Shown in pieces: positions 9,106-17,272 of a DNA stretch of 36,779 nucleotides (its first letter is position 1; each line of letters starts with the position of its first letter). The position numbers and the translations under genes are program-made. The stretch is from Caryophanales bacterium UBA4100. GTDB taxonomy: Bacteria; Bacillota; Bacilli; Paenibacillales; UBA4045. The stretch lies in the NCBI GenBank assembly GCA_002383285.1, contig DFXU01000107.1:16867-53645 (forward strand). Direction: 5' to 3'. The notes under the pieces were generated by a model that had not been told where the DNA came from, made no database searches, and worked only from the letters and a program-made list of their open reading frames with translations.

Positions 9106-10062
9106 TTAGAACAGGCTTTCACCTGTTGTTCTCTTACTTAGAACATTACCGATTAATAATAGGAGCAGACCCACCACCGATTTGAACAATCCAATTGCTG
9201 TCGTATAACTGTACTGTTGACTTTGAATACCCAGACGATAAATATAGGTATCGAGAATTTCTCCGTTCTGATTGTTGAGTGAATTCAGGAATACCCAAAC
9301 TCGCTCAAAGCCAAAATCGAGAAAATGACCAATGTTCAATAAAAACAGGATTACAATCGTCGGCATAATCGAAGGTAGTGTAATGGAGATCGTTTGTCGA
9401 AAGCGGTTAGCACCATCAATTTCTGCGGCTTCATACAAATCAGGATTAACACTTGCTAATGCTGCTAGGTAAATTATCGTGGCATAACCAACATCTCTCC
9501 ACATACCTGCCCCTACAAGGAAAGAACGAATGTAACTTTCATCACCTAGAATGTACATGGATTCGAAACCAAGCCAGTTGATGAACTGATTAAAAATTCC
9601 CGCGGACGGAGAGAACACACTTGCTGCAATACCGCTTATAATTACCCAGGATAAGAAATGAGGCATATATATGACCGTTTGAATAAGTCTCTTATAAATA
9701 ACCTGACGAAGCTCATTGAGCAACAAAGCAATAATAATCGCAGCTGGGAACGAGAAGAAGATATCGTATAATCCTAATAAAATTGTATTTTTTAAAATTC
9801 TCAGGAAATCATAGTGCTCAAACATGCGGGTAAATTGGTCAAACCCAACCCATGGACTGCCCATAAATCCACTGAAGATGTTATAGTTTTGAAAAGCAAT
9901 AACAGATCCTAATAGAGGGACATATTTGAAAATAACAAAATACAAAATCCCCGGCAAGGAGAGAAGATAGAGCACTCTAAATTTCCATATATATGCCCAT
10001 ATATTTTTCTTTCGACGATAATGAATATCTGTTGAGCTTACTGTCTGAACCCCACCTGCCAT
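9106..10062 (-). CDS. Carbohydrate ABC transporter permease, LplB/YtcO type (locus 1)
   Basis: An inner-membrane permease of 318 residues, first gene of the operon. The N-terminal tail is short and basic, the first TM segment begins at LYLLSLPGILYF, the family mark LGSVIAFQNYNIF follows, and the EAA loop is EAAEIDGANRFRQTISITLP. The start at 10062 is preferred because GAGGAG lies 8 nt upstream; the ATG at 10083 has no ribosome site. It pairs with the LplC-type permease that follows. Expression is expected from the 10063-10308 intergenic region shared with the divergent GH88 gene. Confidence 0.92.
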   Translation of the reverse strand: MAGGVQTVSSTDIHYRRKKNIWAYIWKFRVLYLLSLPGILYFVIFKYVPLLGSVIAFQNYNIFSGFMGSPWVGFDQFTRMFEHYDFLRILKNTILLGLYDIFFSFPAAIIIALLLNELRQVIYKRLIQTVIYMPHFLSWVIISGIAASVFSPSAGIFNQFINWLGFESMYILGDESYIRSFLVGAGMWRDVGYATIIYLAALASVNPDLYEAAEIDGANRFRQTISITLPSIMPTIVILFLLNIGHFLDFGFERVWVFLNSLNNQNGEILDTYIYRLGIQSQQYSYTTAIGLFKSVVGLLLLLIGNVLSKRTTGESLF

Positions 10063-10125
10063 CGTCTTCACTCCTCTGTCCATTGTGTAATAACATTATC
10101 CTAACTTGTATAAGACATACTCACA

Positions 10126-10141
10126 ATGGAATCGCTTTAAT
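10126..10141. promoter_or_regulatory. Weak candidate cre site in the divergent promoter region of locus 1
   Basis: ATGGAATCGCTTTAAT matches the cre consensus at 14 of 16 positions on either strand. It lies in the gap between the transporter operon (minus) and the GH88 gene (plus). The same gap holds an AT-rich palindrome GTATATATTATAC and several partial promoter boxes, but I cannot assign a clear promoter to either direction. Confidence 0.3.
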
Positions 10142-10308
10142 TACACTTGTGTTTTTTTTAGGTATATATTATACGGGTGACAATCTCATTCATTAATGTT
10201 CTAGCTAGAATAAACACAATATAACCTTCACTTTCCCTCTTGGCGGGTTACATTTATCATAGTAGATTGAAGGATAATCAAACACAAGACTATAGCGTGG
10301 GAGCTGAG

Positions 10309-11466
10309 ATGCTAATGGATACACGATATAAACATGATCCTTCTGTCAAGGATCAGTGGAATCTCATTACAGAGAAAGTTGATCGTATGGTTCTACAATT
10401 GAATGGAAAGTCGCCACATAAAACTAGCGCAGATGGTATCTATGACAATATGCAAGATGACTGGTGGACTTCCGGCTTCTGGCCTGGAATCCTATGGATT
10501 ATGTATGACATGACCGGCAAGAAGCATTATATGCAAGAAGCTTCACTATGGGATGAACGGTTGGAGCAATGCTGGGTTCGAGAGTCGAATCTCCACCATG
10601 ATGTAGGCTTTCAGTTTTTACCAACCGCGGTTATTAAACATACGATCACTGGGGATTTGGATGCAAGGCGAAGGGGTTTACAAGCAGCAGTCTTCTTAGC
10701 AGGACGCTTTAATCTTGTAGGCAACTTCATTAGAGCTTGGAATCCCTTAAAGAGCAAGGATGCATGGAATTATAATAATGTAGGATGGGCTATCATTGAT
10801 TCCATGATGAATCTCTCTTTATTATTCTGGGCATCAGCCGAAATCGGAGACCCGCGATTCAGCCATATCGCTAAAGCTCATGCAGATACGGTTCTGAAGT
10901 ACTTCATAAGGGAGGATGGCTCCGTATGCCATATTGGCAGCTTTAATCCGGAATCGGGTGCTTTTATCGAGAGTATCGGTGGACAAGGTTATGGACCCAA
11001 TTCAGCTTGGAGTCGAGGTATAGCATGGGCATTATATGGGATGGCTAATACATATCGGTATACTCTTGAGGAACGTTATCTACAGGGGGCAAAGCGTGTT
11101 GCAGATTTCTTCATCGCCTCCATAGAGCAAGACGGTATTCCCTTGTGGGATTTCCGCGTGGAGAACAGAGAGAACGAGCCGAGGGATACCTCCGCAGCTT
11201 CTTGTGCCGCATCAGGCCTACTGGAGATCGCCAGACTTGTTCCAATGGAAGAATCTATGCAGTATGAGCTTGCAGCTAAACGAATAATAAATGCGTTGAC
11301 GGTGAACTATGGAAACTGGAATAACCCTCAACACCAAGGAATTCTCCGTGATGGTACAGGTAACAAACCTGCTGGACAGAACATCAACGTCTCCTTAATC
11401 TACGGCGATTACTTCTATGTCGAAGCTTTTGCGAAGCTAATGGGCTGGGAGCATCGCATATTCTAA
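10309..11466 (+). CDS. Unsaturated glucuronyl hydrolase, glycoside hydrolase family 88
   Basis: A protein of 385 residues. GH88 enzymes hydrolyse the 4,5-unsaturated uronic acid that lyases leave at the non-reducing end, using water addition to the double bond. The (alpha/alpha)6 fold is marked by WWTSGFWPG (52-60), the HHDVGF block with D98, the WAIIDSMMNL block with D164 (the two conserved acid residues of the family), WSRGIAWALYG, and the final GDYFYVEAFAK. The frame is open further upstream to a TTG at 10240 without a ribosome site. The ATG at 10309 has GGGAG 5 nt before it, and a second ATG follows at 10315. No signal peptide, so it is cytoplasmic. It is divergent from and presumably co-regulated with the transporter-lyase operon, completing oligosaccharide breakdown. 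Confidence 0.92.
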   Translation: MLMDTRYKHDPSVKDQWNLITEKVDRMVLQLNGKSPHKTSADGIYDNMQDDWWTSGFWPGILWIMYDMTGKKHYMQEASLWDERLEQCWVRESNLHHDVGFQFLPTAVIKHTITGDLDARRRGLQAAVFLAGRFNLVGNFIRAWNPLKSKDAWNYNNVGWAIIDSMMNLSLLFWASAEIGDPRFSHIAKAHADTVLKYFIREDGSVCHIGSFNPESGAFIESIGGQGYGPNSAWSRGIAWALYGMANTYRYTLEERYLQGAKRVADFFIASIEQDGIPLWDFRVENRENEPRDTSAASCAASGLLEIARLVPMEESMQYELAAKRIINALTVNYGNWNNPQHQGILRDGTGNKPAGQNINVSLIYGDYFYVEAFAKLMGWEHRIF

Positions 11467-11871
11467 GGCTCAATCCCGCAACTGCACGATACCGCACGAT
11501 TAACCAACAATTTGCACATTTCGGAGCGATTACGCCAACTTCAGCGCTACAGCTCCTTCTGGACAACGCTATTGCGATGAAGCTAGCGCTATAGAACAAA
11601 TATGGGTCTACAGCAACCTTTTAGCGAAATTGAAATACATAGTTGCGCTACTTCTACCTTTATTCTATCTCCCTCTCCGCTATTTGTTACTCTCCTCCTC
11701 TCTGCTAATGTTACTTTACCTGCAATGCGCTATGCTATCTTCCTTTCCGCTAAACTACGAGGCGACTAGATTCTTATCTCATAGAAAAACACCTTTTCAA
11801 TTAAGAAAAGGTGCCCAAGTAATGCATGGTTGTATAATCCTAGTTGCGCTTAACTCATTAATAAGTTCGAC
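11467..11871. repeat. Gene-free region with degenerate CGCTA-type intergenic repeats
   Basis: About 405 bp between the convergent GH88 and nirD genes. The motif CGCTA (as AGCGCTA, TCCGCTA, TGCGCTA) and near variants recur about eight times between roughly 11545 and 11850, at irregular spacing with pyrimidine-rich text between. Similar degenerate CGCTA/CCGCTA strings are common between Paenibacillus genes in my recollection. Two GCACGAT copies also lie near 11482-11500. Open frames here are hydrophobic by composition and lack ribosome sites, so I call no gene. Confidence 0.45.
11785..11813 (-). terminator. Rho-independent terminator after nirBD
   Basis: On the minus strand CACCTTTTC, loop TTAATT, GAAAAGGTG form a 9-bp stem followed by TTTTT (11789-11785). 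It lies about 60 nt after the nirD stop. Confidence 0.8.
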
Positions 11872-12201
11872 CTAATTGTTAACTTTATCCATAATCATAA
11901 CCGCGATTTCCCCTGTGACAGAATCCACCTCAACATCAAAGGTGTGAACACAGCCTTCATCAGGCGCTTGCACACGACCATCGTCCACATTGATCTTCCA
12001 ATCATGCAACGGACAGAATACATGATTGTCACATACGATACCCTCTGAAAGCTTCCCCTGCTTGTGCGGGCAGCTATTCTCAATCGCTCTGATATCCCCA
12101 TTCGATAGCCGGAATAATGCAATCTCTATACCGCCTGCCATAACACTACGCCCTCTGAGCAACGGTATGTCGTCTACTCTTGCTACTACGATTCGCTCCA
12201 T
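11872..12201 (-). CDS. nirD: Assimilatory nitrite reductase small subunit (Rieske-type)
   Basis: A protein of 109 residues, the usual NirD length. It carries the Rieske pattern C44-x-H46 and C63-x2-H66 (CPHKQG and CPLHDW), which in NirD proteins belongs to a Rieske-like fold that supports the siroheme large subunit in reducing nitrite to ammonia with NAD(P)H. All four residues are kept, so a 2Fe-2S centre is possible; many NirD proteins lack them. The start at 12201 is preferred to an upstream ATG at 12237 because GGAGGAG lies just before it and the homologous N-terminus begins there. It follows nirB by 63 nt in the same direction and is followed by a terminator. Confidence 0.93.
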   Translation of the reverse strand: MERIVVARVDDIPLLRGRSVMAGGIEIALFRLSNGDIRAIENSCPHKQGKLSEGIVCDNHVFCPLHDWKINVDDGRVQAPDEGCVHTFDVEVDSVTGEIAVMIMDKVNN

Positions 12202-12264
12202 GCTCCTCCACACCTCTCCGATATGTTTTTCCTTCATTATTAAATATGATTAAATTTGCTTTTG

Positions 12265-14679
12265 TTAACCTTGAACCGGCATAGGAATAGCTTCATATAA
12301 AGATCTTACTGATTTTTCTTCGATCGCTTCCTTCCAAGGATCCACTAGCTGACTTAACGCATAGTCGATTCGTTCAACAAGCGCTCTCCGCTGCTCTGGT
12401 GTCGCCAATGCAGTCTTGATTGTATCCAATCCAACTCGTTCTACCCACGGTGCAGTTCGTTCATTGTAATTAGCATTCTCTCTGTAATACTGTAGGTAGG
12501 CCGCTGAATATTCCATTACCTCTTCATCTGTCTTTACCTTGACCAACAAATCTGATTCACGAACCTTGGCTCCACCGTTACCAGCAACGAATATTTCCCA
12601 ACCATTATCTACCGCTACAACACCAACATCCTTGATTGTTGCTTCCGCACAGTTGCGCGGGCAGCCCGAGACGGCCATCTTTACCTTGGCTGGTGTATTC
12701 AACCGTTCGAATTTTCTCTCTAGCTCAATTCCCATTCCCATTGCATCCTGTGTACCAAATCGACAGAAGGTCGATCCCACACAGGTTTTCACTGTTCGTA
12801 AAGCTTTGCCATATGCATAACCAGACGGCATATCAAGATCTTCCCACATACTAGGTAGATCCTCTTTCTTAACCCCGAATAAATCTAGGCGCTGGCCACC
12901 TGTAATCTTCACAAGCGGTACATCATACTTCTCAGCAACCTCCGCAATACGCTTCAATTCCTTCGGGCTAGTTACACCACCATAAATTCGAGGAACGACC
13001 GAATAGGTACCATCCTTCTGAATATTCGCATGATTTCGTTCATTAACGAACCTTGATTCCCGCTCATCCGCATGCTCTACGGGCCAAACCATACCCAGAT
13101 AGTAGTTTAATGCGGGTCGGCACTTAGAGCAGCCCTCCGGATTTTTCCACTCCAAGACGTTCCTTACTTCCTTACTGGTGCTAAGCTCCATATTACGTAT
13201 TGCAGCAACAATCTCATCTCGCCCTAGCTCTGTACATGTACATATACCTGACTTTTCCTCTGCGGCTTCATCGCCGATAACATACTTTAATATATCTGCC
13301 ACAAGCGGCTTACAGCTTCCACAGCCACCCGATGCTTTCGTACATGCTCGTATACCATCAACACTATTCAAGCCTTGCTCCTTGATTGCATGTACGATCG
13401 TTCCTTTGGACACGCCGTTACATCCGCATACTTGCTCATCATCGGGCATATCCGCTATTGATATTCCTCCAGTCTTCGGGCTACCGGATTCTCCAAGTAC
13501 GATCATCTTCTCCCGACCCGTAACATCCTCGCCTGTACGAATCAGCTTGAATAAGTGCGAGCTGTCTGTAATATCACCGAACAATACAGCCCCTACAATC
13601 TTCCCATCCCGGATAAGCACCTTCTTATATATACCAGTAAAATCATCCTGCACGCGAACCGAGCGTGTGCTCGGATCATCCGTGAATTGTCCTGCCGAGA
13701 ATACATCAACACCCGATACCTTGAGCTTAGTTGAGAGGATAGAGCCTTGGTAGGTATCTCCTTCAACATCACATAAGTTACGAGCGAGAACCGCTCCTTG
13801 ATCATACAGGGGAGCAACTAAACCATATGCGACTCCTCGATGCTCTGCACATTCTCCTACTGCATATACATGTGGTATATCTGTCTCCAGCACATCGTTA
13901 ACGACGATCCCCCGATTAATTCCAACACCTGCAAGCATAGCAACTTCAATGTTCGGCTTGATCCCTACAGCCATGACGATTAGGTCAGCTGGTTCCTCCG
14001 TTCCATCCTTGAAGCGAAGACCTGAAACCCTCTTGCGACCGATCACAGATTCGGAATTTCTCTCAAGCAGAAACCGCATTCCTTGACTTTCCAGCTCCCT
14101 CTGTAGCATACGAGCTGCCGTCTCATCAAGCTGTCGCTCCATCAGATAATTGGAGATGTGAACAACACTAACATCCATATTCAGATTTAATAGTCCTCGA
14201 GCAGCTTCAAGACCTAACAATCCTCCACCTATGACAATCGCCTTCTTATATTTCTTCGAAGCCTCTACCATTGCTTCACAATCCTTGATGTCTCGAAAAG
14301 CGATAACACCTTCCTTATCAGCTCCTGGTATCGGAAGCATGAAGGGCAGTGAGCCTGTCGCAATAATTAATTCATCGTAGCTGACGGTGCGACCTTTATC
14401 CGAACTGACCGTTTGCTTCGTGGTATCCATGGAAACCACCGTTTCACCAGGATAGAACGAAATATTGTTCTCCTGATACCAGTCCCAATCATTGATTACG
14501 ATATCCTTCATCTCTGCATCTCCAGCTAAAACCGAGGAGAGCATGATGCGATTATAATTCGGATGTGGTTCACTACCGAAGATCGTAATCTCAAATTTAC
14601 TTGGATTCAGCTTTATTACCTGCTCGATGCAACGCACTCCTGCCATTCCATTGCCGATCAATACTAGCTTCTTCTTCAT
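12265..14679 (-). CDS. nirB: Assimilatory nitrite reductase [NAD(P)H] large subunit
   Basis: A protein of 804 residues that reduces nitrite to ammonium with six electrons. Order of parts: FAD site LIGNGMAG (7-14); NAD(P)H site VIGGGLLGLEAA (149-160); first BFD-like 2Fe-2S domain with C418, C420, C453, C456; a second BFD-like region with C480, C482, C517, C520; then the nitrite/sulfite reductase half with the siroheme/4Fe-4S ligands C633, C639, C673 and C677 (CVGSTFC and CPRNC). Length matches the family. The ribosome site is AGGAGG 8 nt before the ATG. It is co-directional with nirD and is driven by a clear promoter at 14768-14796. No nitrate reductase or nitrite transporter gene is in the window. 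Confidence 0.96.
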   Translation of the reverse strand: MKKKLVLIGNGMAGVRCIEQVIKLNPSKFEITIFGSEPHPNYNRIMLSSVLAGDAEMKDIVINDWDWYQENNISFYPGETVVSMDTTKQTVSSDKGRTVSYDELIIATGSLPFMLPIPGADKEGVIAFRDIKDCEAMVEASKKYKKAIVIGGGLLGLEAARGLLNLNMDVSVVHISNYLMERQLDETAARMLQRELESQGMRFLLERNSESVIGRKRVSGLRFKDGTEEPADLIVMAVGIKPNIEVAMLAGVGINRGIVVNDVLETDIPHVYAVGECAEHRGVAYGLVAPLYDQGAVLARNLCDVEGDTYQGSILSTKLKVSGVDVFSAGQFTDDPSTRSVRVQDDFTGIYKKVLIRDGKIVGAVLFGDITDSSHLFKLIRTGEDVTGREKMIVLGESGSPKTGGISIADMPDDEQVCGCNGVSKGTIVHAIKEQGLNSVDGIRACTKASGGCGSCKPLVADILKYVIGDEAAEEKSGICTCTELGRDEIVAAIRNMELSTSKEVRNVLEWKNPEGCSKCRPALNYYLGMVWPVEHADERESRFVNERNHANIQKDGTYSVVPRIYGGVTSPKELKRIAEVAEKYDVPLVKITGGQRLDLFGVKKEDLPSMWEDLDMPSGYAYGKALRTVKTCVGSTFCRFGTQDAMGMGIELERKFERLNTPAKVKMAVSGCPRNCAEATIKDVGVVAVDNGWEIFVAGNGGAKVRESDLLVKVKTDEEVMEYSAAYLQYYRENANYNERTAPWVERVGLDTIKTALATPEQRRALVERIDYALSQLVDPWKEAIEEKSVRSLYEAIPMPVQG

Positions 14680-14732
14680 ATTGATTTCCTCCTGAATAAT
14701 TAGTGGAATAATGTGACTCGCTTAATAGATAT

Positions 14733-14751
14733 GTCATATAACATGACGTCA
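14733..14751. promoter_or_regulatory. Inverted repeat in the nirB leader
   Basis: GTCAT-N5-ATGAC (14733-14747) overlaps the palindrome TGACGTCA (14744-14751), in the untranslated leader between the promoter and the nirB ribosome site. It could be a regulator site or part of a leader structure. It has no obvious match to a known site. Confidence 0.3.
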
Positions 14752-14767
14752 AATTTATTATTCTCTA

Positions 14768-14796
14768 ACTATATCCGAAATTTTCGGCTATTTCAA
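14768..14796 (-). promoter_or_regulatory. SigA-type promoter of nirBD
   Basis: On the minus strand TTGAAA (14796-14791), a 17-nt spacer and TATAGT (14773-14768) give a good SigA promoter, with a leader of roughly 80 nt to nirB. Confidence 0.7.
14775..14787. promoter_or_regulatory. Perfect palindrome in the nirB promoter spacer
   Basis: CCGAAA-T-TTTCGG is a perfect 13-bp inverted repeat lying wholly between the -35 and -10 boxes of the nirB promoter. That position is typical for a repressor operator. The binding protein is unknown to me. Confidence 0.5.
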
Positions 14797-15066
14797 TAGT
14801 TTTATGTGAGCAATATTAACATTTTATAAAAAATAAGTTCAATTATCCGAACCTTTGCGGTAAAAACTAACACGATCGTTCGTCTTTTTGATGTTTTGTG
14901 AGGTTTCATTTCGAAATCGCGTAAGAAGTAAGCTACAGCTTTCTCCTGACTGATATCCCAATGTCTCAGAGCAGTTTAGTCCTCACTCTCATTAATCCAT
15001 CTTGGTTTGGATATATCTGAGGTAGCGGGATAAAAGTCAAAAGGAATTTTATATAACATTACAAGC

Positions 15067-15124
15067 TCTCACCATGCATGGGTTCGTGTACTGTGAGCGG
15101 TTCGGTGAGCCGGCATACTTGTAC
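15067..15124 (+). other. Possible fossil of a group II intron 3' structure
   Basis: Between nirB and purU, a GC-richer stretch reads GTGAGCGGTTCGGTGAGCC with a CTCACC (15068-15073) able to pair with GGTGAG (15104-15109). The string resembles the region just before and at the start of domain V of bacterial group II introns, but the rest of domain V and any reverse transcriptase are missing. Apart from this, the nirB promoter and the purU terminator, I see nothing in the 14680-15178 gap. Confidence 0.25.
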
Positions 15125-15155
15125 AAAAAAAGGCCAACCAATATTCTGGTTGACC
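15125..15155 (-). terminator. Rho-independent terminator after purU
   Basis: On the minus strand GGTCAACC and GGTTGGCC form an 8-bp stem with one G-U pair and an 8-nt loop, followed by seven Ts (15131-15125). It lies 23 nt after the purU stop. Confidence 0.85.
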
Positions 15156-15178
15156 TGATCATTCGAAGACTCTATATT

Positions 15179-16051
15179 TCAGTTGAACACAACTGTTTTG
15201 TTGTGATGCACCAGTATGCGGTCCTCCACATACCAGTTCACGGCTCTCGCTAAGACTGTCCGTTCGATGTGCCGACCAATTCGCTTCAGATCATCGATGT
15301 TATCACGGTGATCTACACGCTGTACATCCTGCTCGATAATCGGACCACCATCCAGCTCTTCTGTTACGAAGTGTGCGGTTGCACCTATAATCTTCACACC
15401 TCGATTATAGGCTTGTGCATATGGCTTACCTCCAACAAAGGCGGGTAAGAAGGAGTGATGGATATTAATGATTCTATTAGGAAAGCACTCGAGTAGCTCA
15501 GGTGAGATGATCTGCATATATCGAGCAAGGATAACAGCATCTACTTGGCCCCGCATTAGTTCAATCTGCCGTCGCTCCGCCTCCTGTTTCGTATCGGGGG
15601 TAACTGGTATATGGTAATAAGGGATTCCGAATGACTCTGTAAACTCTCGCATATCATTGTGATTGCTAATAACCATCGCAATATCTGCGGTTAAATCTCC
15701 AGCTTGCCATTGCCACAGAAGCTCTCGTAGACAATGATCCTCCTTCGAAACCATGATCGCAAGCCTCTTCTTAACACTTGCAATATGAATCGTGCAATCC
15801 ATCTCAAACCGTTCGGTTATCGTTTGGAAATCCTGCAGCAATGCCTCCTGCCGCTGCTCCAGATTATCCAGATCAAACTCTATTCGAATGAAGAACATTC
15901 CGCCTTCAGGGTCCATCGTGTATTGGTCGGACTGCACAATATTAGCTCCGTGCTCGAATAAGAATTGAGAAACCGTTGCAACGATACCAGGTTTGTCCGG
16001 ACAAGATATGAGCATTCGCGCTCGGTTCTGATCGTGTTCGTTCATTATCAT
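15179..16051 (-). CDS. purU: Formyltetrahydrofolate deformylase
   Basis: A protein of 290 residues that hydrolyses 10-formyl-tetrahydrofolate to formate and tetrahydrofolate, balancing the one-carbon pool for purine synthesis. An N-terminal ACT domain (about 12-90, beginning RMLISCPDKPGIVATVS) is followed by a formyltransferase domain with the catalytic N196, H198 (NIHHSFLP) and D234 (EELDGGPII). Length is typical. The start at 16051 is chosen because AGGAGG lies 5 nt before it; a second in-frame ATG follows at 16045. It starts 16 nt after the endonuclease IV gene, so the two may share a transcript, and a strong terminator follows it. Confidence 0.96.
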   Translation of the reverse strand: MIMNEHDQNRARMLISCPDKPGIVATVSQFLFEHGANIVQSDQYTMDPEGGMFFIRIEFDLDNLEQRQEALLQDFQTITERFEMDCTIHIASVKKRLAIMVSKEDHCLRELLWQWQAGDLTADIAMVISNHNDMREFTESFGIPYYHIPVTPDTKQEAERRQIELMRGQVDAVILARYMQIISPELLECFPNRIINIHHSFLPAFVGGKPYAQAYNRGVKIIGATAHFVTEELDGGPIIEQDVQRVDHRDNIDDLKRIGRHIERTVLARAVNWYVEDRILVHHNKTVVFN

Positions 16052-16066
16052 ACTAGCCTCCTGAAA

Positions 16067-17179
16067 TCAGTTACCCGCCAACCAAGCAAGAAGCCGTTGG
16101 TTGATTTGTTCTTCTGTTACTTCGCCAGGTACTACGCGGTGTTCTATCAACAGGTCATATAGACGCTCCATTGGTTCACGCGGATCCGCTTTTCTCGATT
16201 TAGCATCCCCACCCTTAAACGCTTCCCAAGCCTGCAGTATAAATCCACGGCGGTCGATATCCTCTTTTTTCATATAATGACCTATTCGTTCAACATCTTC
16301 CATAAACTCGTCACCAAAGCGTGAAGCTAGTCCATTGCGCAGCAAAGCAATCTCTACCTCATACATTGGTCGTACAGTTTTATCATCCTTACCAATCCAT
16401 GGTGTTTCTAGTATAAAAGGTAGATGCTTCAACGAATGATGTCCAACCATATCTTGAAAGGTTTGATAGCCGATCCAACCAGAACCTAAGGGTGTATGTC
16501 GATCCTTACCTGCTCCACGTGGGTTCTTACTATCATTCATATGAATCACTGCAAGCTTCTTAAGACCAATAATACGGTCGAACTCCTGCAAAACTCCGTC
16601 TAAATCATTCACGATATCATACCCTGCATCATGGATGTGACAGGTGTCAAGGCATACAGTTAATCTGCTGTTATCTTCAACCTTGTCCATTATTGCTGCA
16701 ATCTCTTCAAAGCTCCGACCAATCTCTGTGCCCTTACCAGCCATCGTCTCAAGCGCTATATTCACATTCGTGTCCTTCGTGCCAATCAATACCGCATTCA
16801 AGCCCTCGGCAATCCGATCAATCCCATACTCTGCATCCTTATCCGTATATGCCCCTGGGTGTAATACAATATTATTCACACCTATATAGGATGTGCGATG
16901 CATCTCTTGTTGCAAGAAATCTACGGCAAGCTCAAAGGTATTCCGCTTATAAGAGCCTAAATTAATAATGTAGGGTGCATGTACAACAATCTCATCAACC
17001 CCATTAGCTGACATAATCGCCTTACCTTCTTCAATGAATTGCTCTTCGATCGGCTTGCGCTTCGTATTCTGCGGCGCCCCTGTATAAATCATAAAGCTCG
17101 TTGAGCCGTAATCTGCGGCTTCCTCTGCTGCTCTACGTAAACCCGTTTCAGAGAATGAGACATGCGAACCGATTTTCAA
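16067..17179 (-). CDS. nfo: Endonuclease IV (AP endonuclease) with a C-terminal extension
   Basis: A protein of 370 residues for DNA repair at abasic sites. The TIM-barrel three-metal site is complete by family pattern: H67, H107, E144, D178, H181, H213, D226, H228 and E258. The start is a TTG at 17179 with AAAGGAG 9 nt upstream. The usual family length is about 280-300 residues. After residue 285 there is an extra domain of about 80 residues, charged and helical, including HYMKKEDIDRRGFILQAWEA and ending LLAWLAGN. This tail is not part of the catalytic barrel and its role is unknown to me. It is divergent from the DUF2621-type gene and is followed by purU after 16 nt. Confidence 0.93.
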   Translation of the reverse strand: MKIGSHVSFSETGLRRAAEEAADYGSTSFMIYTGAPQNTKRKPIEEQFIEEGKAIMSANGVDEIVVHAPYIINLGSYKRNTFELAVDFLQQEMHRTSYIGVNNIVLHPGAYTDKDAEYGIDRIAEGLNAVLIGTKDTNVNIALETMAGKGTEIGRSFEEIAAIMDKVEDNSRLTVCLDTCHIHDAGYDIVNDLDGVLQEFDRIIGLKKLAVIHMNDSKNPRGAGKDRHTPLGSGWIGYQTFQDMVGHHSLKHLPFILETPWIGKDDKTVRPMYEVEIALLRNGLASRFGDEFMEDVERIGHYMKKEDIDRRGFILQAWEAFKGGDAKSRKADPREPMERLYDLLIEHRVVPGEVTEEQINQRLLAWLAGN

Positions 17180-17272
17180 TGGAAACCACTCCTTTCAACT
17201 GCCTCTTATTTTAACGTTAAAGTCGAAATAAATCTAGGAATACTGTATAATAACGGAGGGGTGAACAAGTTC

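Noticed and set aside
10240..10308. Longer GH88 start at TTG 10240
   Set aside because: There is no ribosome site before it, and the extra 23 residues do not resemble GH88 N-termini. The ATG at 10309 has GGGAG at good spacing.
11630..11875. Hydrophobic 81-residue open frame on the plus strand
   Set aside because: It has no ribosome site, lies in pyrimidine-rich CGCTA repeat text, and overlaps the nirBD terminator region.
13178..13753. 191-residue open frame opposite nirB
   Set aside because: It is a shadow of nirB on the other strand, with no ribosome site and no recognisable protein.
14805..14821. FNR/CRP-like site (TGTGA ... TAACA) upstream of the nirB promoter
   Set aside because: The arms are 7 bp apart instead of 6, one arm is imperfect, and the centre is about 52 bp from the likely start, so it does not fit a standard site.
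17223..17251. TCGAAA-17-TATAAT promoter for the DUF2621-type gene
   Set aside because: Transcription would start within or next to the ribosome site, leaving almost no leader. It is possible but not supported enough to list.
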